64,000 nucleotides of DNA from Ignavibacteria bacterium (GTDB lineage Bacteria > Bacteroidota > Ignavibacteria > Tepidaquicellales > Tepidaquicellaceae), in assembly GCA_016704345.1 (NCBI GenBank), contig JADJAH010000037.1:62001-126000 (forward strand), written 5' to 3'. The notes below the pieces were generated by a model. That model was given only the letters and a program-made list of their open reading frames with translations. It had not been told where the DNA came from and searched no databases. The position numbers and the translations under genes are program-made. Of this stretch, positions 1 through 8,394 are shown piece after piece. The number at the start of each line of letters is the position of its first letter. Position 1 is the first letter of the stretch.

Positions 1-772
1 TTTCCGATAGATCGATCACATCGTCATAAAATCCATCAATAAGGATCTTTCCTTTGTCGTCTTTTAACTTCGTGATGATATGGGCTAGAGCATTTATAGG
101 ATTATCCACTCCACCACCAAACGAGCCTGAATGCAGATCTCTGTTTGGTCCGGTTACTTCTACCTGCATATATGCAAGACCTCTTAAGCCATAACAAATG
201 GAAGGAATTTCCTCTCCGAACATTGACGTGTCAGAAACAACGACATAATCACACTTAAGAAGATCTTTGTTTGATTCTATGAACTTATCAAGATTAACAC
301 TACCAATTTCTTCTTCACCTTCAATAAGAAACTTTACATTAACCGGAAGTGAAGAATTATTTTTCATATGCGCTTCAATACTCTTCATATGAATGAAGAC
401 TTGTCCTTTGTCATCAGTAGCGCCTCTGGCAAAAATATTACCGCCCCTTATCACGGGTTCGAAAGGTGGAGCTGTCCATAGTTCAACAGGATCAACGGGC
501 TGAACGTCATAATGACCGTAAATTAGAATTGTAGGCTTGTCATCTCCGGCCTTTAGCCAGTCACCATACACAATAGGATGCAATTCAGTTTCATAGATCT
601 TTACATTTTCCAATCCAATTTCATTCAATCTTTTTCCAACATATTCTGCGCAGTTTCTTAAATCATCTCTGTTTTCAGGATTGGTGCTTATAGAGGGAAT
701 TCTCAAAAACTCTTTAAGCTCTTCTACATACCCATCAATGTTGCTGTTTATGTGTTCTATTATTTTTTCCAT
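1..772 (-). CDS. M20 family dipeptidase/deacylase (partial, C-terminus outside window)
   Basis: Zinc-dependent M20 (ArgE/DapE/CPG2-type) hydrolase, expected to cleave dipeptides or acylated amino acids in the cytoplasm. The ATG at 772 begins MEKIIEHINSNIDGYVEELK and the frame stays open to the window edge, giving about 257 residues of a family that is usually about 450. The metal-site motif GHYDVQP lies near residues 86-92, the bridging-Asp region ARGATDDKGQ near 115-124, and the catalytic EGEEEIGS near 151-158. The lid/dimerisation domain begins around residue 180 (GLRGLAYMQVEV). It is the last gene of the run tonB to TPR, 36 bases after the TPR gene. Substrate cannot be told from the sequence. 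Confidence 0.92.
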   Translation of the reverse strand, partial: MEKIIEHINSNIDGYVEELKEFLRIPSISTNPENRDDLRNCAEYVGKRLNEIGLENVKIYETELHPIVYGDWLKAGDDKPTILIYGHYDVQPVDPVELWTAPPFEPVIRGGNIFARGATDDKGQVFIHMKSIEAHMKNNSSLPVNVKFLIEGEEEIGSVNLDKFIESNKDLLKCDYVVVSDTSMFGEEIPSICYGLRGLAYMQVEVTGPNRDLHSGSFGGGVDNPINALAHIITKLKDDKGKILIDGFYDDVIDLSE

Positions 773-808
773 TTTAACAATTAAGGTTGCACATGTTATT
801 CAAAAAAA

Positions 809-2239
809 TTACTTGGATTCAATCAGTTTCATGTCATCAATAGCGCTCTGATTTCCCGGATCAAATTCCAGTACTTTCTTATAGCTTGCTTTTGCCTCTT
901 CAAATTTATCAAGCTGAACTTCAGATCTCGCCTTCCACAACCATGCTTGTACAAACGAATTGTCCAGTGAAATTGCAGTGTTGAATTCCTTTATTGCATC
1001 GTCATACTTCTGCAAAGAATAAAGTGAAAGCCCCTTATAAACGTACGCTGCAAGTTGCTGTGAGCCAAGACTGATTGCTTTATCAAAACTTACAATTGCT
1101 GCATCATAACTTTTTTCTCCAAACTGAATAATCCCCAAATGATAATATGAATTGTCATCAGTTGAATCATGTGCGATTGCTTCATCAATGTTTTTATACG
1201 CGTTTGTATAATCCTTCTTTCCTGCATAAATCTTTGCAAGCATTATATGGTCTTCAAAATCCACTATATCGGGATTAACCTTTGCAAAGTAATCAAGCGA
1301 CTTATCAAATTCTTCCTTATCGTGATAAACATATGCCATGTACTTATATGCCGAAGAAAGATCGGCATCAGGATTTTTCGCCACTATTTCATCGAGTTTT
1401 TTTAGTGCCTCGTCATATTTCTTCTGACCGTATAGAGTCTTAGCAATATATGTTTCACCTTCAATAGAACCGGGCTTCAGCTCAGCATATTTTGTAAATG
1501 CGTCAAGTGCATTTGGATAATTTTCATTGAAGTAGTAAAGCCTTCCAAGTTCCAGATATCCGTCAGCAAAATTTCTGTCAAACTCAATTGACTTCTTATA
1601 TGCATCCAAAGCATCATTATATTTCTTCTGTTTAAAATATACCTGGCCCAGTCCATACTGCGCTCCGGCGCTCTTCGGATTCAAGCTAAGAGCCTGTTTA
1701 TAATTGTCTAATGCAGGTGGATAGGCTCTCCTGTAATAGTATGCGTCACCAAGCCCAACATACACATTGGGATTTTTGTCTGAAATTGTTTTAGCAAAAG
1801 TAAGTGTTGTGATTGCGTCATCAACTTTTCCTGCCTTAGTATAATTCTCGGCCTGTTGAAACAGCACACTTAAATTTTCGGGTTCCTGTGTTAAGGCTTT
1901 TTTGTAATAGCTGTCTGCCTTCGTGTAATCTTTTTTTGAGCTGTAGAGATCACCCATAGTTCTAAGTGCTTCAATTCCTTCATCATCATCTTTCAAAGCC
2001 TTATTCAGATATGTCTCTGCTTGCTTGGTAGCTCCTGTCTGGAATAGTGACAGTCCATAATAATAATTTGCTTCGTAACCTGTTTCGCTGTTGATAGATG
2101 ACTTCATCAGGTTCACTGCTTTTACATAGTCACCGCTCTTAGCGGCATTGATTCCAGCATCAATACCTTGTGCAAAAGAAGAGCTTGAAAATGTAAGCGC
2201 AAGAATGACTACAAAAAATTTGATGATTAGCTTATTCAT
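809..2239 (-). CDS. Secreted/periplasmic TPR-repeat protein
   Basis: 476 residues with a clear signal peptide (cleavage near residue 23, FA|Q) followed almost entirely by about a dozen tandem 34-residue TPR units. These show the usual W/Y-x-x-L-G-x-x-Y and A-x-x-x-Y/F-x-x-A-L positions, for example around residues 160-190, 195-225 and 385-420. No other domain is seen. TPR arrays are protein-protein scaffolds, so a periplasmic adaptor role is likely, but the partner is unknown. It lies 23 bases downstream of a PstS-like lipoprotein and follows tonB, so it may belong to a TonB-linked envelope operon. The many near-identical repeats make exact TPR counting uncertain by eye. Confidence 0.9.
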   Translation of the reverse strand: MNKLIIKFFVVILALTFSSSSFAQGIDAGINAAKSGDYVKAVNLMKSSINSETGYEANYYYGLSLFQTGATKQAETYLNKALKDDDEGIEALRTMGDLYSSKKDYTKADSYYKKALTQEPENLSVLFQQAENYTKAGKVDDAITTLTFAKTISDKNPNVYVGLGDAYYYRRAYPPALDNYKQALSLNPKSAGAQYGLGQVYFKQKKYNDALDAYKKSIEFDRNFADGYLELGRLYYFNENYPNALDAFTKYAELKPGSIEGETYIAKTLYGQKKYDEALKKLDEIVAKNPDADLSSAYKYMAYVYHDKEEFDKSLDYFAKVNPDIVDFEDHIMLAKIYAGKKDYTNAYKNIDEAIAHDSTDDNSYYHLGIIQFGEKSYDAAIVSFDKAISLGSQQLAAYVYKGLSLYSLQKYDDAIKEFNTAISLDNSFVQAWLWKARSEVQLDKFEEAKASYKKVLEFDPGNQSAIDDMKLIESK

Positions 2240-2262
2240 GATTTGATTTATTTGTACAATGT

Positions 2263-3231
2263 TCAGTTAAGTTGGATGGTCCTGACGGGCTGACTGACAG
2301 GAACCAAGCCGTTTTTGAGAACTACTTTCTGTCCGTCAGTTCTGACAAGAAAGGTTGTGAATCCTGTTGAAAGTTTTATGTCCTGATCTGTAGAAATGAA
2401 ATATACTGTTCTTCTGTATGGATAATCACCGTTTGCAAGAAGTCCCTGGTGAAACTCCGAGAAATTGCTCTGACGGCCGGTGTCCCAAATTTTAGAGACT
2501 CTTAAAGGTCTGACAGTTGAATCAATCTCTTCCTGAATTCCCTTTGAGAGCCAGCTCATGCTTACAATTCCAATAGCTCCCTTTACATCTCTTACAAAGC
2601 CAAGTATCTGCACGGTAGTAGAACATACTGTCGAGTTTGCGCCATATTCGGCCCCTTTAAGTACACTGTCTCTGACATAGTCATAAGTTGACGAGTTCTT
2701 TCGCTGTATAAATGGAACTATCTTATCATTCGCCGTACCTGCAAGAGACTTGAGTTTTTTGTTCTGCTCCTCGTCTTGTGATACAATTCCCGACCAAAGC
2801 TTTGTTTCACCTGTTAGTATCTTCTTGAGATCATCAGAAGTAACTCTTACAATCGGATTTGACGGATTCACTATAAACCCGATTCCATCAATTGCAAAAG
2901 GATATTCCTTGTAAGCAGTCTTGTTCTTCTCAAGAATTTGCTTCTCTTCGGCATTAAAAGTTCTGCTTGAAACAATATTCTGTACTTCACCATTTATTAG
3001 ATCAGCAATGGCTTTGTTTGTGGGAGCAAATATCAAATTTATCTTTGCTTCTTTGTTCAGTCTTTCGAACTCCGAAACTTCTGCTTTGATCAGAGGCTCC
3101 TGGTTCTCATCAACAGCAAGTTTCATTTCTCCGGTTGTAGCAGTTGATTTTATTTCTTTAAAATCACACGCGGAAAATGTAACAGCTGTGAAAATTAACA
3201 ATGTCAGGAATGTTAAAACTTGATTTTTCAT
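2263..3231 (-). CDS. PstS-like phosphate-binding lipoprotein
   Basis: 322-residue periplasmic binding protein of the PstS/PBP-like superfamily. A lipoprotein signal ends in the lipobox FSAC (Cys22). The body has the two-lobe PstS pattern: a start on an AVDENQEP stretch, a LINGEV...SSRTF segment, and a KNSSTYDYVRDSVL segment like the phosphate-contact region of PstS. It differs from the canonical PstS at 8395-9444 and is not beside a transporter. Its start overlaps the stop of the small membrane-protein gene by ATGA (3228-3231), so they are translationally coupled, downstream of tonB. The role may be phosphate capture at the outer membrane, or sensing. The ligand is inferred only from family. 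Confidence 0.8.
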   Translation of the reverse strand: MKNQVLTFLTLLIFTAVTFSACDFKEIKSTATTGEMKLAVDENQEPLIKAEVSEFERLNKEAKINLIFAPTNKAIADLINGEVQNIVSSRTFNAEEKQILEKNKTAYKEYPFAIDGIGFIVNPSNPIVRVTSDDLKKILTGETKLWSGIVSQDEEQNKKLKSLAGTANDKIVPFIQRKNSSTYDYVRDSVLKGAEYGANSTVCSTTVQILGFVRDVKGAIGIVSMSWLSKGIQEEIDSTVRPLRVSKIWDTGRQSNFSEFHQGLLANGDYPYRRTVYFISTDQDIKLSTGFTTFLVRTDGQKVVLKNGLVPVSQPVRTIQLN

Positions 3232-3473
3232 TTTCCCGATAACAATTTTTCTCTTTCTTCGTCAATCTGTTCCTGTCTTTCTTTGATCTTGTTTTGCTTT
3301 ATTCTGGAAAAAGTGTTAACAAATCTGTAAACGCCATACGCTATCAGAACAAATCCGAACATGTATTTCATCGTCTGACTACCTGAAGGGAACAGGGATC
3401 CAAAAAGAACATAAACCCCGACGATGATAGTTATTACTGCTGTTGTCAAATTTATTGCTACTGATGCGTTCAA
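3228..3473 (-). CDS. Small two-TM membrane protein of the tonB operon
   Basis: 81 residues with two hydrophobic segments (about 8-28 and 34-54), then a highly charged, probably coiled-coil tail (RIKQNKIKERQEQIDEEREK). I do not recognise a named family. It sits between tonB (20 bases upstream) and the PstS-like lipoprotein, with an ATGA overlap to the latter. Order and spacing suggest an accessory inner-membrane component co-expressed with TonB. It is real rather than spurious because the coupling, strand and composition fit its neighbours, but function is unassigned. Confidence 0.75.
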   Translation of the reverse strand: MNASVAINLTTAVITIIVGVYVLFGSLFPSGSQTMKYMFGFVLIAYGVYRFVNTFSRIKQNKIKERQEQIDEEREKLLSGK

Positions 3474-3493
3474 TTTTCTCTTTTTTTGTTAAC

Positions 3494-4351
3494 TTATTCC
3501 TCTTCTTCTTTGTCTTCAGTTTCGGTTGTCTTTTTCTTATTGCCTAGAGTGAAGCTAAACGGTACACTTACCCAGCATTTTACAGGCTGGCCATTCTGGA
3601 GTGCGGGAGTAAAAGAAAGATTCATGACCTTATCAGCAACTTCGTCTCTGAAGACTTCAGGACCACTGACGCCCCCAACTTTTATTACCGAACCGTCGGT
3701 ACCGACAAGCACTTTGGCAACGACTCTGCCTTCGATTCCTGACTGTCTTGCAATTTCAGGATATCTCATCGAACCCTTTACAGAGCCTAAGTTAACAGCT
3801 ACAGGCGCTTTTTCAACCTCGAACTGCTGGAAAATATCCTTCTTCTTCTCTTCCTTCTTTTCAATTTTTTGTTCAACCTTCTTTTCTTCTACCTTGCCGG
3901 TAAATTCTGCATTTGGATTTACCTTTGAAGGATCATCAGTACCCGTTGACGCTACAGGAAGTTTTACCTCTTCAAGTTCTTTTTGACTCTTTAATTTAAC
4001 TTCCTCTGTTACAAGTTTCTTAGCGACAGGTTCAGGTACAAGAGCCGAAAGATCTTTTAGCGCAACAGCTTTAGGTTCTTCAATCGGAATATCTTCAATC
4101 GGTGGCGGAATATCGAGATCTTCCAGTGTGATCTCACGCTTTTGCATTTCATCTTTATCCTTTTCAGATCTGACCTTATCCATGTACAAAGCGAAGGCAT
4201 AACCCGAGACAAGAATCAGGTGAAGAATAATAGCGAAGATCAGACCTTTGGTCAGATACTTCTGATAAAACTTTTGAAGCTCCGGCGCACCGTACTTCAT
4301 CTTCCTTTCTATTTCTTCGAAGACAGGTGTGTTATCTTTTTCGTTTGACAT
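3494..4351 (-). CDS. tonB: Energy transducer TonB
   Basis: 285-residue TonB that transmits proton-motive force to outer-membrane TonB-dependent receptors. There is a cytoplasmic N-terminus of about 34 residues, one membrane anchor (about 35-57), and a periplasmic linker rich in Pro, Glu and Lys (DIPPPIEDIPIEEPK near 80-94, then Lys/Glu repeats). The C-terminal TonB domain (about 190-275) carries the hallmark YPEIARQSGIEGRV and ends in a FTPALQNGQPV...VPFSF strand. ExbB and ExbD are not next to it here. The C-terminal tail is acidic. A TonB-dependent receptor lies at 20848-23217, but nothing shows that the two are dedicated partners. Confidence 0.93.
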   Translation of the reverse strand: MSNEKDNTPVFEEIERKMKYGAPELQKFYQKYLTKGLIFAIILHLILVSGYAFALYMDKVRSEKDKDEMQKREITLEDLDIPPPIEDIPIEEPKAVALKDLSALVPEPVAKKLVTEEVKLKSQKELEEVKLPVASTGTDDPSKVNPNAEFTGKVEEKKVEQKIEKKEEKKKDIFQQFEVEKAPVAVNLGSVKGSMRYPEIARQSGIEGRVVAKVLVGTDGSVIKVGGVSGPEVFRDEVADKVMNLSFTPALQNGQPVKCWVSVPFSFTLGNKKKTTETEDKEEEE

Positions 4352-4473
4352 TTTTCCCTCCTTCAGGTTAAGGGTTTATTGATTTTATTTAAATACTCTG
4401 TTCTGATACTCTTGGTGATTCGAATTGTTCCATTTAAGTGCTTCAACAAAATTATTATGAGTCAAAGTTGATT

Positions 4474-5520
4474 TTATTTCTTGGGACCGAAATACGGCAA
4501 GACTCCGATAGGATTACTGAAATATTCCTTTATTAATTCATTGTCATATACAATTGGTTTTTCCTCTTCGAAAGAACCAATTTCCTTTTCCGATACATCT
4601 GATACAGTTCTCATCATATCGTCAGTAACAAATATACTTTCACCTGTTATTGAACTTTTCAAATTATCCTTCCTGTCAGTGAACACGGCAAAGCTTCTTG
4701 GAATAATTTGTCTTTCAGGTATCTCAGCATCATAACCATTATAAACACCTGATTTTGGAATAACTTTGGGATCGATAACAAACCTTTCTCTCTTCTCCGT
4801 AAAATAATTTCCCGTTAAAAGATTCCTTAAATTAACTGCAAGCATCCATTTAAAATCTTCATTTGAATACTCATATTCATTCTTGAAATCTTTCGGCGCA
4901 AATGCAACGACTCTTGCCGTTGGACCTTTTGATACCAATACTAGCGTACCCATAAGACAATCTGAAAATAATTTCTTTGCCTCTTCATGCTTCATTCTGA
5001 TACACCCGTGTGAACTCGGTCTAACACCTAAATGTGCATAATATCCGGTGCCGTCTATTGAATGAAATCCGATTCCCTGATTGAAAGGCATGAAGTGATA
5101 CATATTTGCACTGTTAAACTGAGAAGACTTATGATGCTCAGTTTTCATAAAGATTGCAAACAGGCCCGGTCTGGATTCAAGTGATGTAGGATCACTATTT
5201 TTTGCTCCTGTTGATACTAAGTAAGTTTCAGTCTTTCCGTTTCTCCAATGCTGATAGAGCTTTTGCTCATTTACCTTAAGTTCAAGCCAACAGTCCAAGT
5301 CAGTATACACTGTATCTCTAATGCCAGGAATCAAATCATTTTCTGAAAGGATATTGAATTTGCCCGCATTATATAATTCCTTGCCCCGCACTTCGAAATA
5401 ATCAAGAGTAACCGATTTATATTCTTTGTTGAGAAAATTACTTCCAACAAATCCGGATACTGCAAAAATTACAAAGCAAAACGGAATAGCGAACGAGTAT
5501 ATTTTACTGCCTTTCAGCAT
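4474..5520 (-). CDS. L,D-transpeptidase (YkuD family)
   Basis: Peptidoglycan cross-linking or protein-attachment enzyme of the envelope. The YkuD catalytic motif SHGCIRM is at residues 170-176 (nucleophile Cys173), preceded by GFHSIDGTGYYAHLG with the conserved His. A signal anchor spans about residues 7-29, so the protein is periplasmic. I place the start at 5520 because AAGGA lies five bases upstream of that ATG. An in-frame start at 5586 would add 22 residues with no such site and would bury the signal sequence. Length is 348 residues, long for a single-domain YkuD enzyme, and the C-terminal 130 residues have no domain I recognise. It is monocistronic. Confidence 0.9.
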   Translation of the reverse strand: MLKGSKIYSFAIPFCFVIFAVSGFVGSNFLNKEYKSVTLDYFEVRGKELYNAGKFNILSENDLIPGIRDTVYTDLDCWLELKVNEQKLYQHWRNGKTETYLVSTGAKNSDPTSLESRPGLFAIFMKTEHHKSSQFNSANMYHFMPFNQGIGFHSIDGTGYYAHLGVRPSSHGCIRMKHEEAKKLFSDCLMGTLVLVSKGPTARVVAFAPKDFKNEYEYSNEDFKWMLAVNLRNLLTGNYFTEKRERFVIDPKVIPKSGVYNGYDAEIPERQIIPRSFAVFTDRKDNLKSSITGESIFVTDDMMRTVSDVSEKEIGSFEEEKPIVYDNELIKEYFSNPIGVLPYFGPKK

Positions 5521-5530
5521 ATTGTCCTTA
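5521..5530 (-). promoter_or_regulatory. Ribosome binding site of the L,D-transpeptidase
   Basis: On the minus strand the bases before ATG 5520 read TTAAGGACAAT, with AAGGA at a five-base spacing. This is one of the few strong Shine-Dalgarno sequences in the window and decides the start in favour of 5520 over 5586. Confidence 0.7.
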
Positions 5531-5700
5531 AGGGAGTCTCTTATTATCAAAAAGCGACACCGATCCAAATCTAAGAAATGGATCAATTATCAAAATTTTT
5601 AAGAAAATATCAAAATATATTTTAATATTAAACATATTTGTTAGTTTTGAAGAAGTAAATTGACCGGTTTGCCGAGTTGTGATTCTCAAATCAAAAGTAT

Positions 5701-6551
5701 TTAACCAAATTTTCCCGTAACGTATTCTTCGGTTAATCTTTCCTTCGGGTTCGTAAACATACGACGGGTTTTAGAAAATTCGATGAGTTTTCCAAGATAA
5801 AGAAACGCAGTAAAATCGCTTACCCTGGCGGCTTGCTGCATATTATGAGTTACAATGATGATTGAATATTCACTTTTGAAGTTATAGATAAGTTCTTCTA
5901 TCTTTGCAGTTGATATCGGATCCAAAGCACTGGTAGGTTCATCCATTAAAATTATCTCCGGATTGACTGCAATTGTTCTTGCTATGCAAAGCCTCTGCTG
6001 TTGACCACCGGAAAGGCTCATTGCGGGTGTTTTCAATCGATCCTTGACTTCTTCCCAAAGCCCCGCATGCTTCAGATTTTTTTCAACAATGTCATCAAGA
6101 TCGGAATTTTTCTTGTTACCATTAAGCTTCAGTCCTGCTATTACATTATCATAGATTGACATCGATGGAAAAGGATTTGGCTTCTGGAAAACCATCCCTA
6201 CATTTTTTCTTACATCAACGGCATTACTTTCAGAGATATCCTTTCCATGGATTTTGATACTGCCAATGACTTTTGATTTGGGTGTCATTTCGTGCATCAA
6301 GTTTAATGATCTGAGAAATGTTGATTTGCCGCAACCGGAAGGTCCGATTATTGCTGTAACGCGATTCTTTCTGATTCTAAGATTAATATCCTCAATTGCA
6401 GGGCGTTCATTAAAAAAACAGAAAGACATTCGGTCTGAACTGCGATCTTGGATTCCTTCTCATGCTCATCTGCATCCAGATTATCATTCGAAAGAAGATC
6501 ATCAGAAGTTTCCTGACTATTGGGATGTTCCGAACTTATTCCTGGTAACAT
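5701..6551 (-). CDS. pstB: Phosphate ABC transporter ATPase PstB (frame interrupted at a T7 run)
   Basis: ATP-hydrolysing subunit of the PstSCAB phosphate importer. The main frame (5701-6429, 242 residues) has Walker A GPSGCGKS, signature LSGGQQQRL, Walker B ILMDEPTSALDP and the switch His (IIVTHNMQ). Its nominal start MSFCFFNERPAIEDI lacks the first beta strand of the family. That strand is present upstream in another frame, 6551 to about 6411, ending KIAVQTECLSVF. The two join at seven T's (6418-6412, minus strand). A -1 shift there, or one extra T, gives a continuous protein of 283 residues with an acidic N-terminal extension of about 34 residues that overlaps the end of pstA by 35 bases. 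I see no ribosome site at 6429. Sequencing error or frameshifting are both possible. Confidence 0.88.
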
Positions 6552-7392
6552 ATCTTACAATTAGGTTTACAACAAATACTAGCAATATGAGTACAAAAGC
6601 TCCTGCCCAAGCCTGCCTGTGCCAATCATCATATGGAGAAATCGCATATGCAAAAATCTGGAGAGGCAAAGCCGCCATGGGTTCGTCAATGGATGTTTGC
6701 CAGAAAGAGTTGCCAAAAGAAGTAAAAAGCAATGGAGCCGTCTCCCCTGCTGCCCTAGCTATTGCCAGCAAGACACCTGTAATGATCCCGGAAGATGCAG
6801 TCTTTACAACAACAAATAAAGAAGTCTTCCATCTTGAGACTCCAAGAGCCAATGAAGCTTCCCGCAAAGTCTGAGGTACAAGCTTCAGCATTTCTTCTGT
6901 GATCTTTGTTATTGTTGGTATCATTATTATTCCCAGAGCAAAACCTCCGGCAATAGCAGAGAATCTCTTCATTGGTAAGACTATGATACCATATGCAAAT
7001 ATTCCTATAATTATAGAAGGAATTCCGCTGAGAACATCAGTTGTGAATTTTACAATTGTTGAAATTATACTCCCCGAGTATTCAGAAACATAAATTCCTG
7101 CCAGTATACCAACAGGAATCCCAATAACGCTTCCAAGTGCTATCAGTACCAAACTTCCTACAATCGCATTTGCCATCCCTCCGCCCTCTTCTCCAACCGG
7201 CTTAGGAAGTTGCGTAAAGAAATCTAAATTCAGAGACGTAAGACCGGATTTTGTTGTATAGAAAAAAATGTATAGTAAAGGAAGAATAGTAATTATTCCT
7301 GCAACTACACAAAGGCTGATCATTATCTTATTTACAAGCTTTCGCCTGGTAAGATTCTTTGGTCTGCCTGATATTGTTTCTATCCCTGTCAT
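6517..7392 (-). CDS. pstA: Phosphate ABC transporter permease PstA
   Basis: 291-residue inner-membrane permease, one half of the phosphate channel with PstC. There are six hydrophobic segments, the first at about 22-44. The ABC-permease EAA loop reads LREASLALGVSRWKTS near residues 178-193, and the LLAIARAAGETAPLLF stretch that follows is characteristic of PstA. Its start overlaps the pstC stop by ATGA (7389-7392), giving translational coupling. Its end overlaps the proposed upstream start of pstB. Length and topology are normal. Confidence 0.93.
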   Translation of the reverse strand: MTGIETISGRPKNLTRRKLVNKIMISLCVVAGIITILPLLYIFFYTTKSGLTSLNLDFFTQLPKPVGEEGGGMANAIVGSLVLIALGSVIGIPVGILAGIYVSEYSGSIISTIVKFTTDVLSGIPSIIIGIFAYGIIVLPMKRFSAIAGGFALGIIMIPTITKITEEMLKLVPQTLREASLALGVSRWKTSLFVVVKTASSGIITGVLLAIARAAGETAPLLFTSFGNSFWQTSIDEPMAALPLQIFAYAISPYDDWHRQAWAGAFVLILLVFVVNLIVRYVTRNKFGTSQ

Positions 7393-8252
7393 GCTTTTCT
7401 TGTTACGCTGTAAATGAGCAATCTAGCCAGTGAATTGATTACAAAAGTAACTCCGAACAGTATTAAACCTACTTCGATAAGTGAGCTGATGTGCATGCTT
7501 CCGGAAGCTTCAGAAAATTCATTGGCTATCACCGAAGCCATTGAATACGCCGGTTCAAATAAAGAAGCTTTAATCTGTGCTTTGTTACCAATCACCATGG
7601 TAACTGCCATGGTTTCTCCAATCGCTCTTCCAAGCCCCAAAACTGCACCACCCAATATTCCGCTCTTAGCATTGAGCAAAGCCATTTTTATCGCCTCCCA
7701 TCTTGTAGCACCCAATGCATATGCAGCTTCTCTTTGAGATACAGGAATTGCCTTCAGCACATCTCTGGTAATCGCTGCGATTATTGGTGTAATCATAATA
7801 GCAAGTATGAAGGAAGCAGTAAGCAGACCTGTCCCGTATATAACGCCCTTAAAGAATGGCAAGAATCCTAAAGTAGATTGAAGGATCGGCTGAACAGTGT
7901 TACGCATAAATGGTGCAAATACAAAGATGCCCCAGAAGCCGTATATGATACTTGGTATTGCAGCAAGTATTTCTATCAAAAAACTGAATGGTGTTCTAAC
8001 GGATTTTGGGGCTATTTCTGAAAGGAACACTGCTACTCCAATGCTGACAGGAAGCGATATCAAAAGTGCTAATATGGAAGAAATAATTGTGCCATAAATA
8101 AAAGGCAATGCGCCGAATTCTTCTGTAACAGGATTCCAGTTTGAAGAAAAGATGAAGTCAAATCCAAACTTGTGTCGACTCTCGGCTGAGTCAACAAACA
8201 TTTCATAGGAAATAAAAAACACCAACCCAACAATCAGGAATGCAAAAATCAA
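7389..8252 (-). CDS. pstC: Phosphate ABC transporter permease PstC (start uncertain)
   Basis: 287 residues from a TTG at 8252; permease partner of PstA. The EAA loop reads QREAAYALGATRWEA, followed by GLGRAIGETMAVTMVIG, the PstC hallmark. The annotated start falls inside the first membrane segment, and the same frame continues upstream with KEKIGDIFFENLTLIFAF, which resembles the usual PstC N-terminus. That frame is open back to a TAG near 8330, but no ATG or GTG occurs in it. The true start is therefore a non-standard codon upstream of 8252, or a small sequence error hides an ATG. Second gene of the pst operon, 142 bases after pstS. Confidence 0.88.
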   Translation of the reverse strand: MIFAFLIVGLVFFISYEMFVDSAESRHKFGFDFIFSSNWNPVTEEFGALPFIYGTIISSILALLISLPVSIGVAVFLSEIAPKSVRTPFSFLIEILAAIPSIIYGFWGIFVFAPFMRNTVQPILQSTLGFLPFFKGVIYGTGLLTASFILAIMITPIIAAITRDVLKAIPVSQREAAYALGATRWEAIKMALLNAKSGILGGAVLGLGRAIGETMAVTMVIGNKAQIKASLFEPAYSMASVIANEFSEASGSMHISSLIEVGLILFGVTFVINSLARLLIYSVTRKA

Positions 8253-8350
8253 AGTGAGATTTTCAAAGAAAATATCACCGATCTTTTCTTTGTCTTTATT
8301 TCCTTTTGTTGAATGTCCGTATGGCTAAAGTGAAATTAGAAGTTTCAATT

Positions 8351-8375
8351 GCAGGAGCAGTTAATTATCTCCTGC
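8351..8375 (-). promoter_or_regulatory. Hairpin in the pstS-pstC intergenic space
   Basis: GCAGGAG (8351-8357) and CTCCTGC (8369-8375) form a seven-pair stem with an 11-base loop. No T-run follows on the minus strand, so it is not a standard terminator. A stem just after the binding-protein gene could protect pstS mRNA and keep PstS more abundant than the permease. That role is inference from position only. Confidence 0.45.
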
Positions 8376-8394
8376 GGTAAGTTCAATTTTACAG

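Noticed and set aside
3486..3986. Plus-strand open frame antisense to tonB
   Set aside because: Composition is Ser/Phe/Pro-rich in the way a shadow of a Lys/Glu/Pro protein is; tonB on the other strand is unmistakable.
6254..6874. 206-codon plus-strand frame across pstB/pstA
   Set aside because: It is antisense to two well-supported genes and has no recognisable domain or ribosome site.
8351..8375. Terminator between pstS and pstC
   Set aside because: No T-run follows the stem, so it is listed as a hairpin of unknown role instead.
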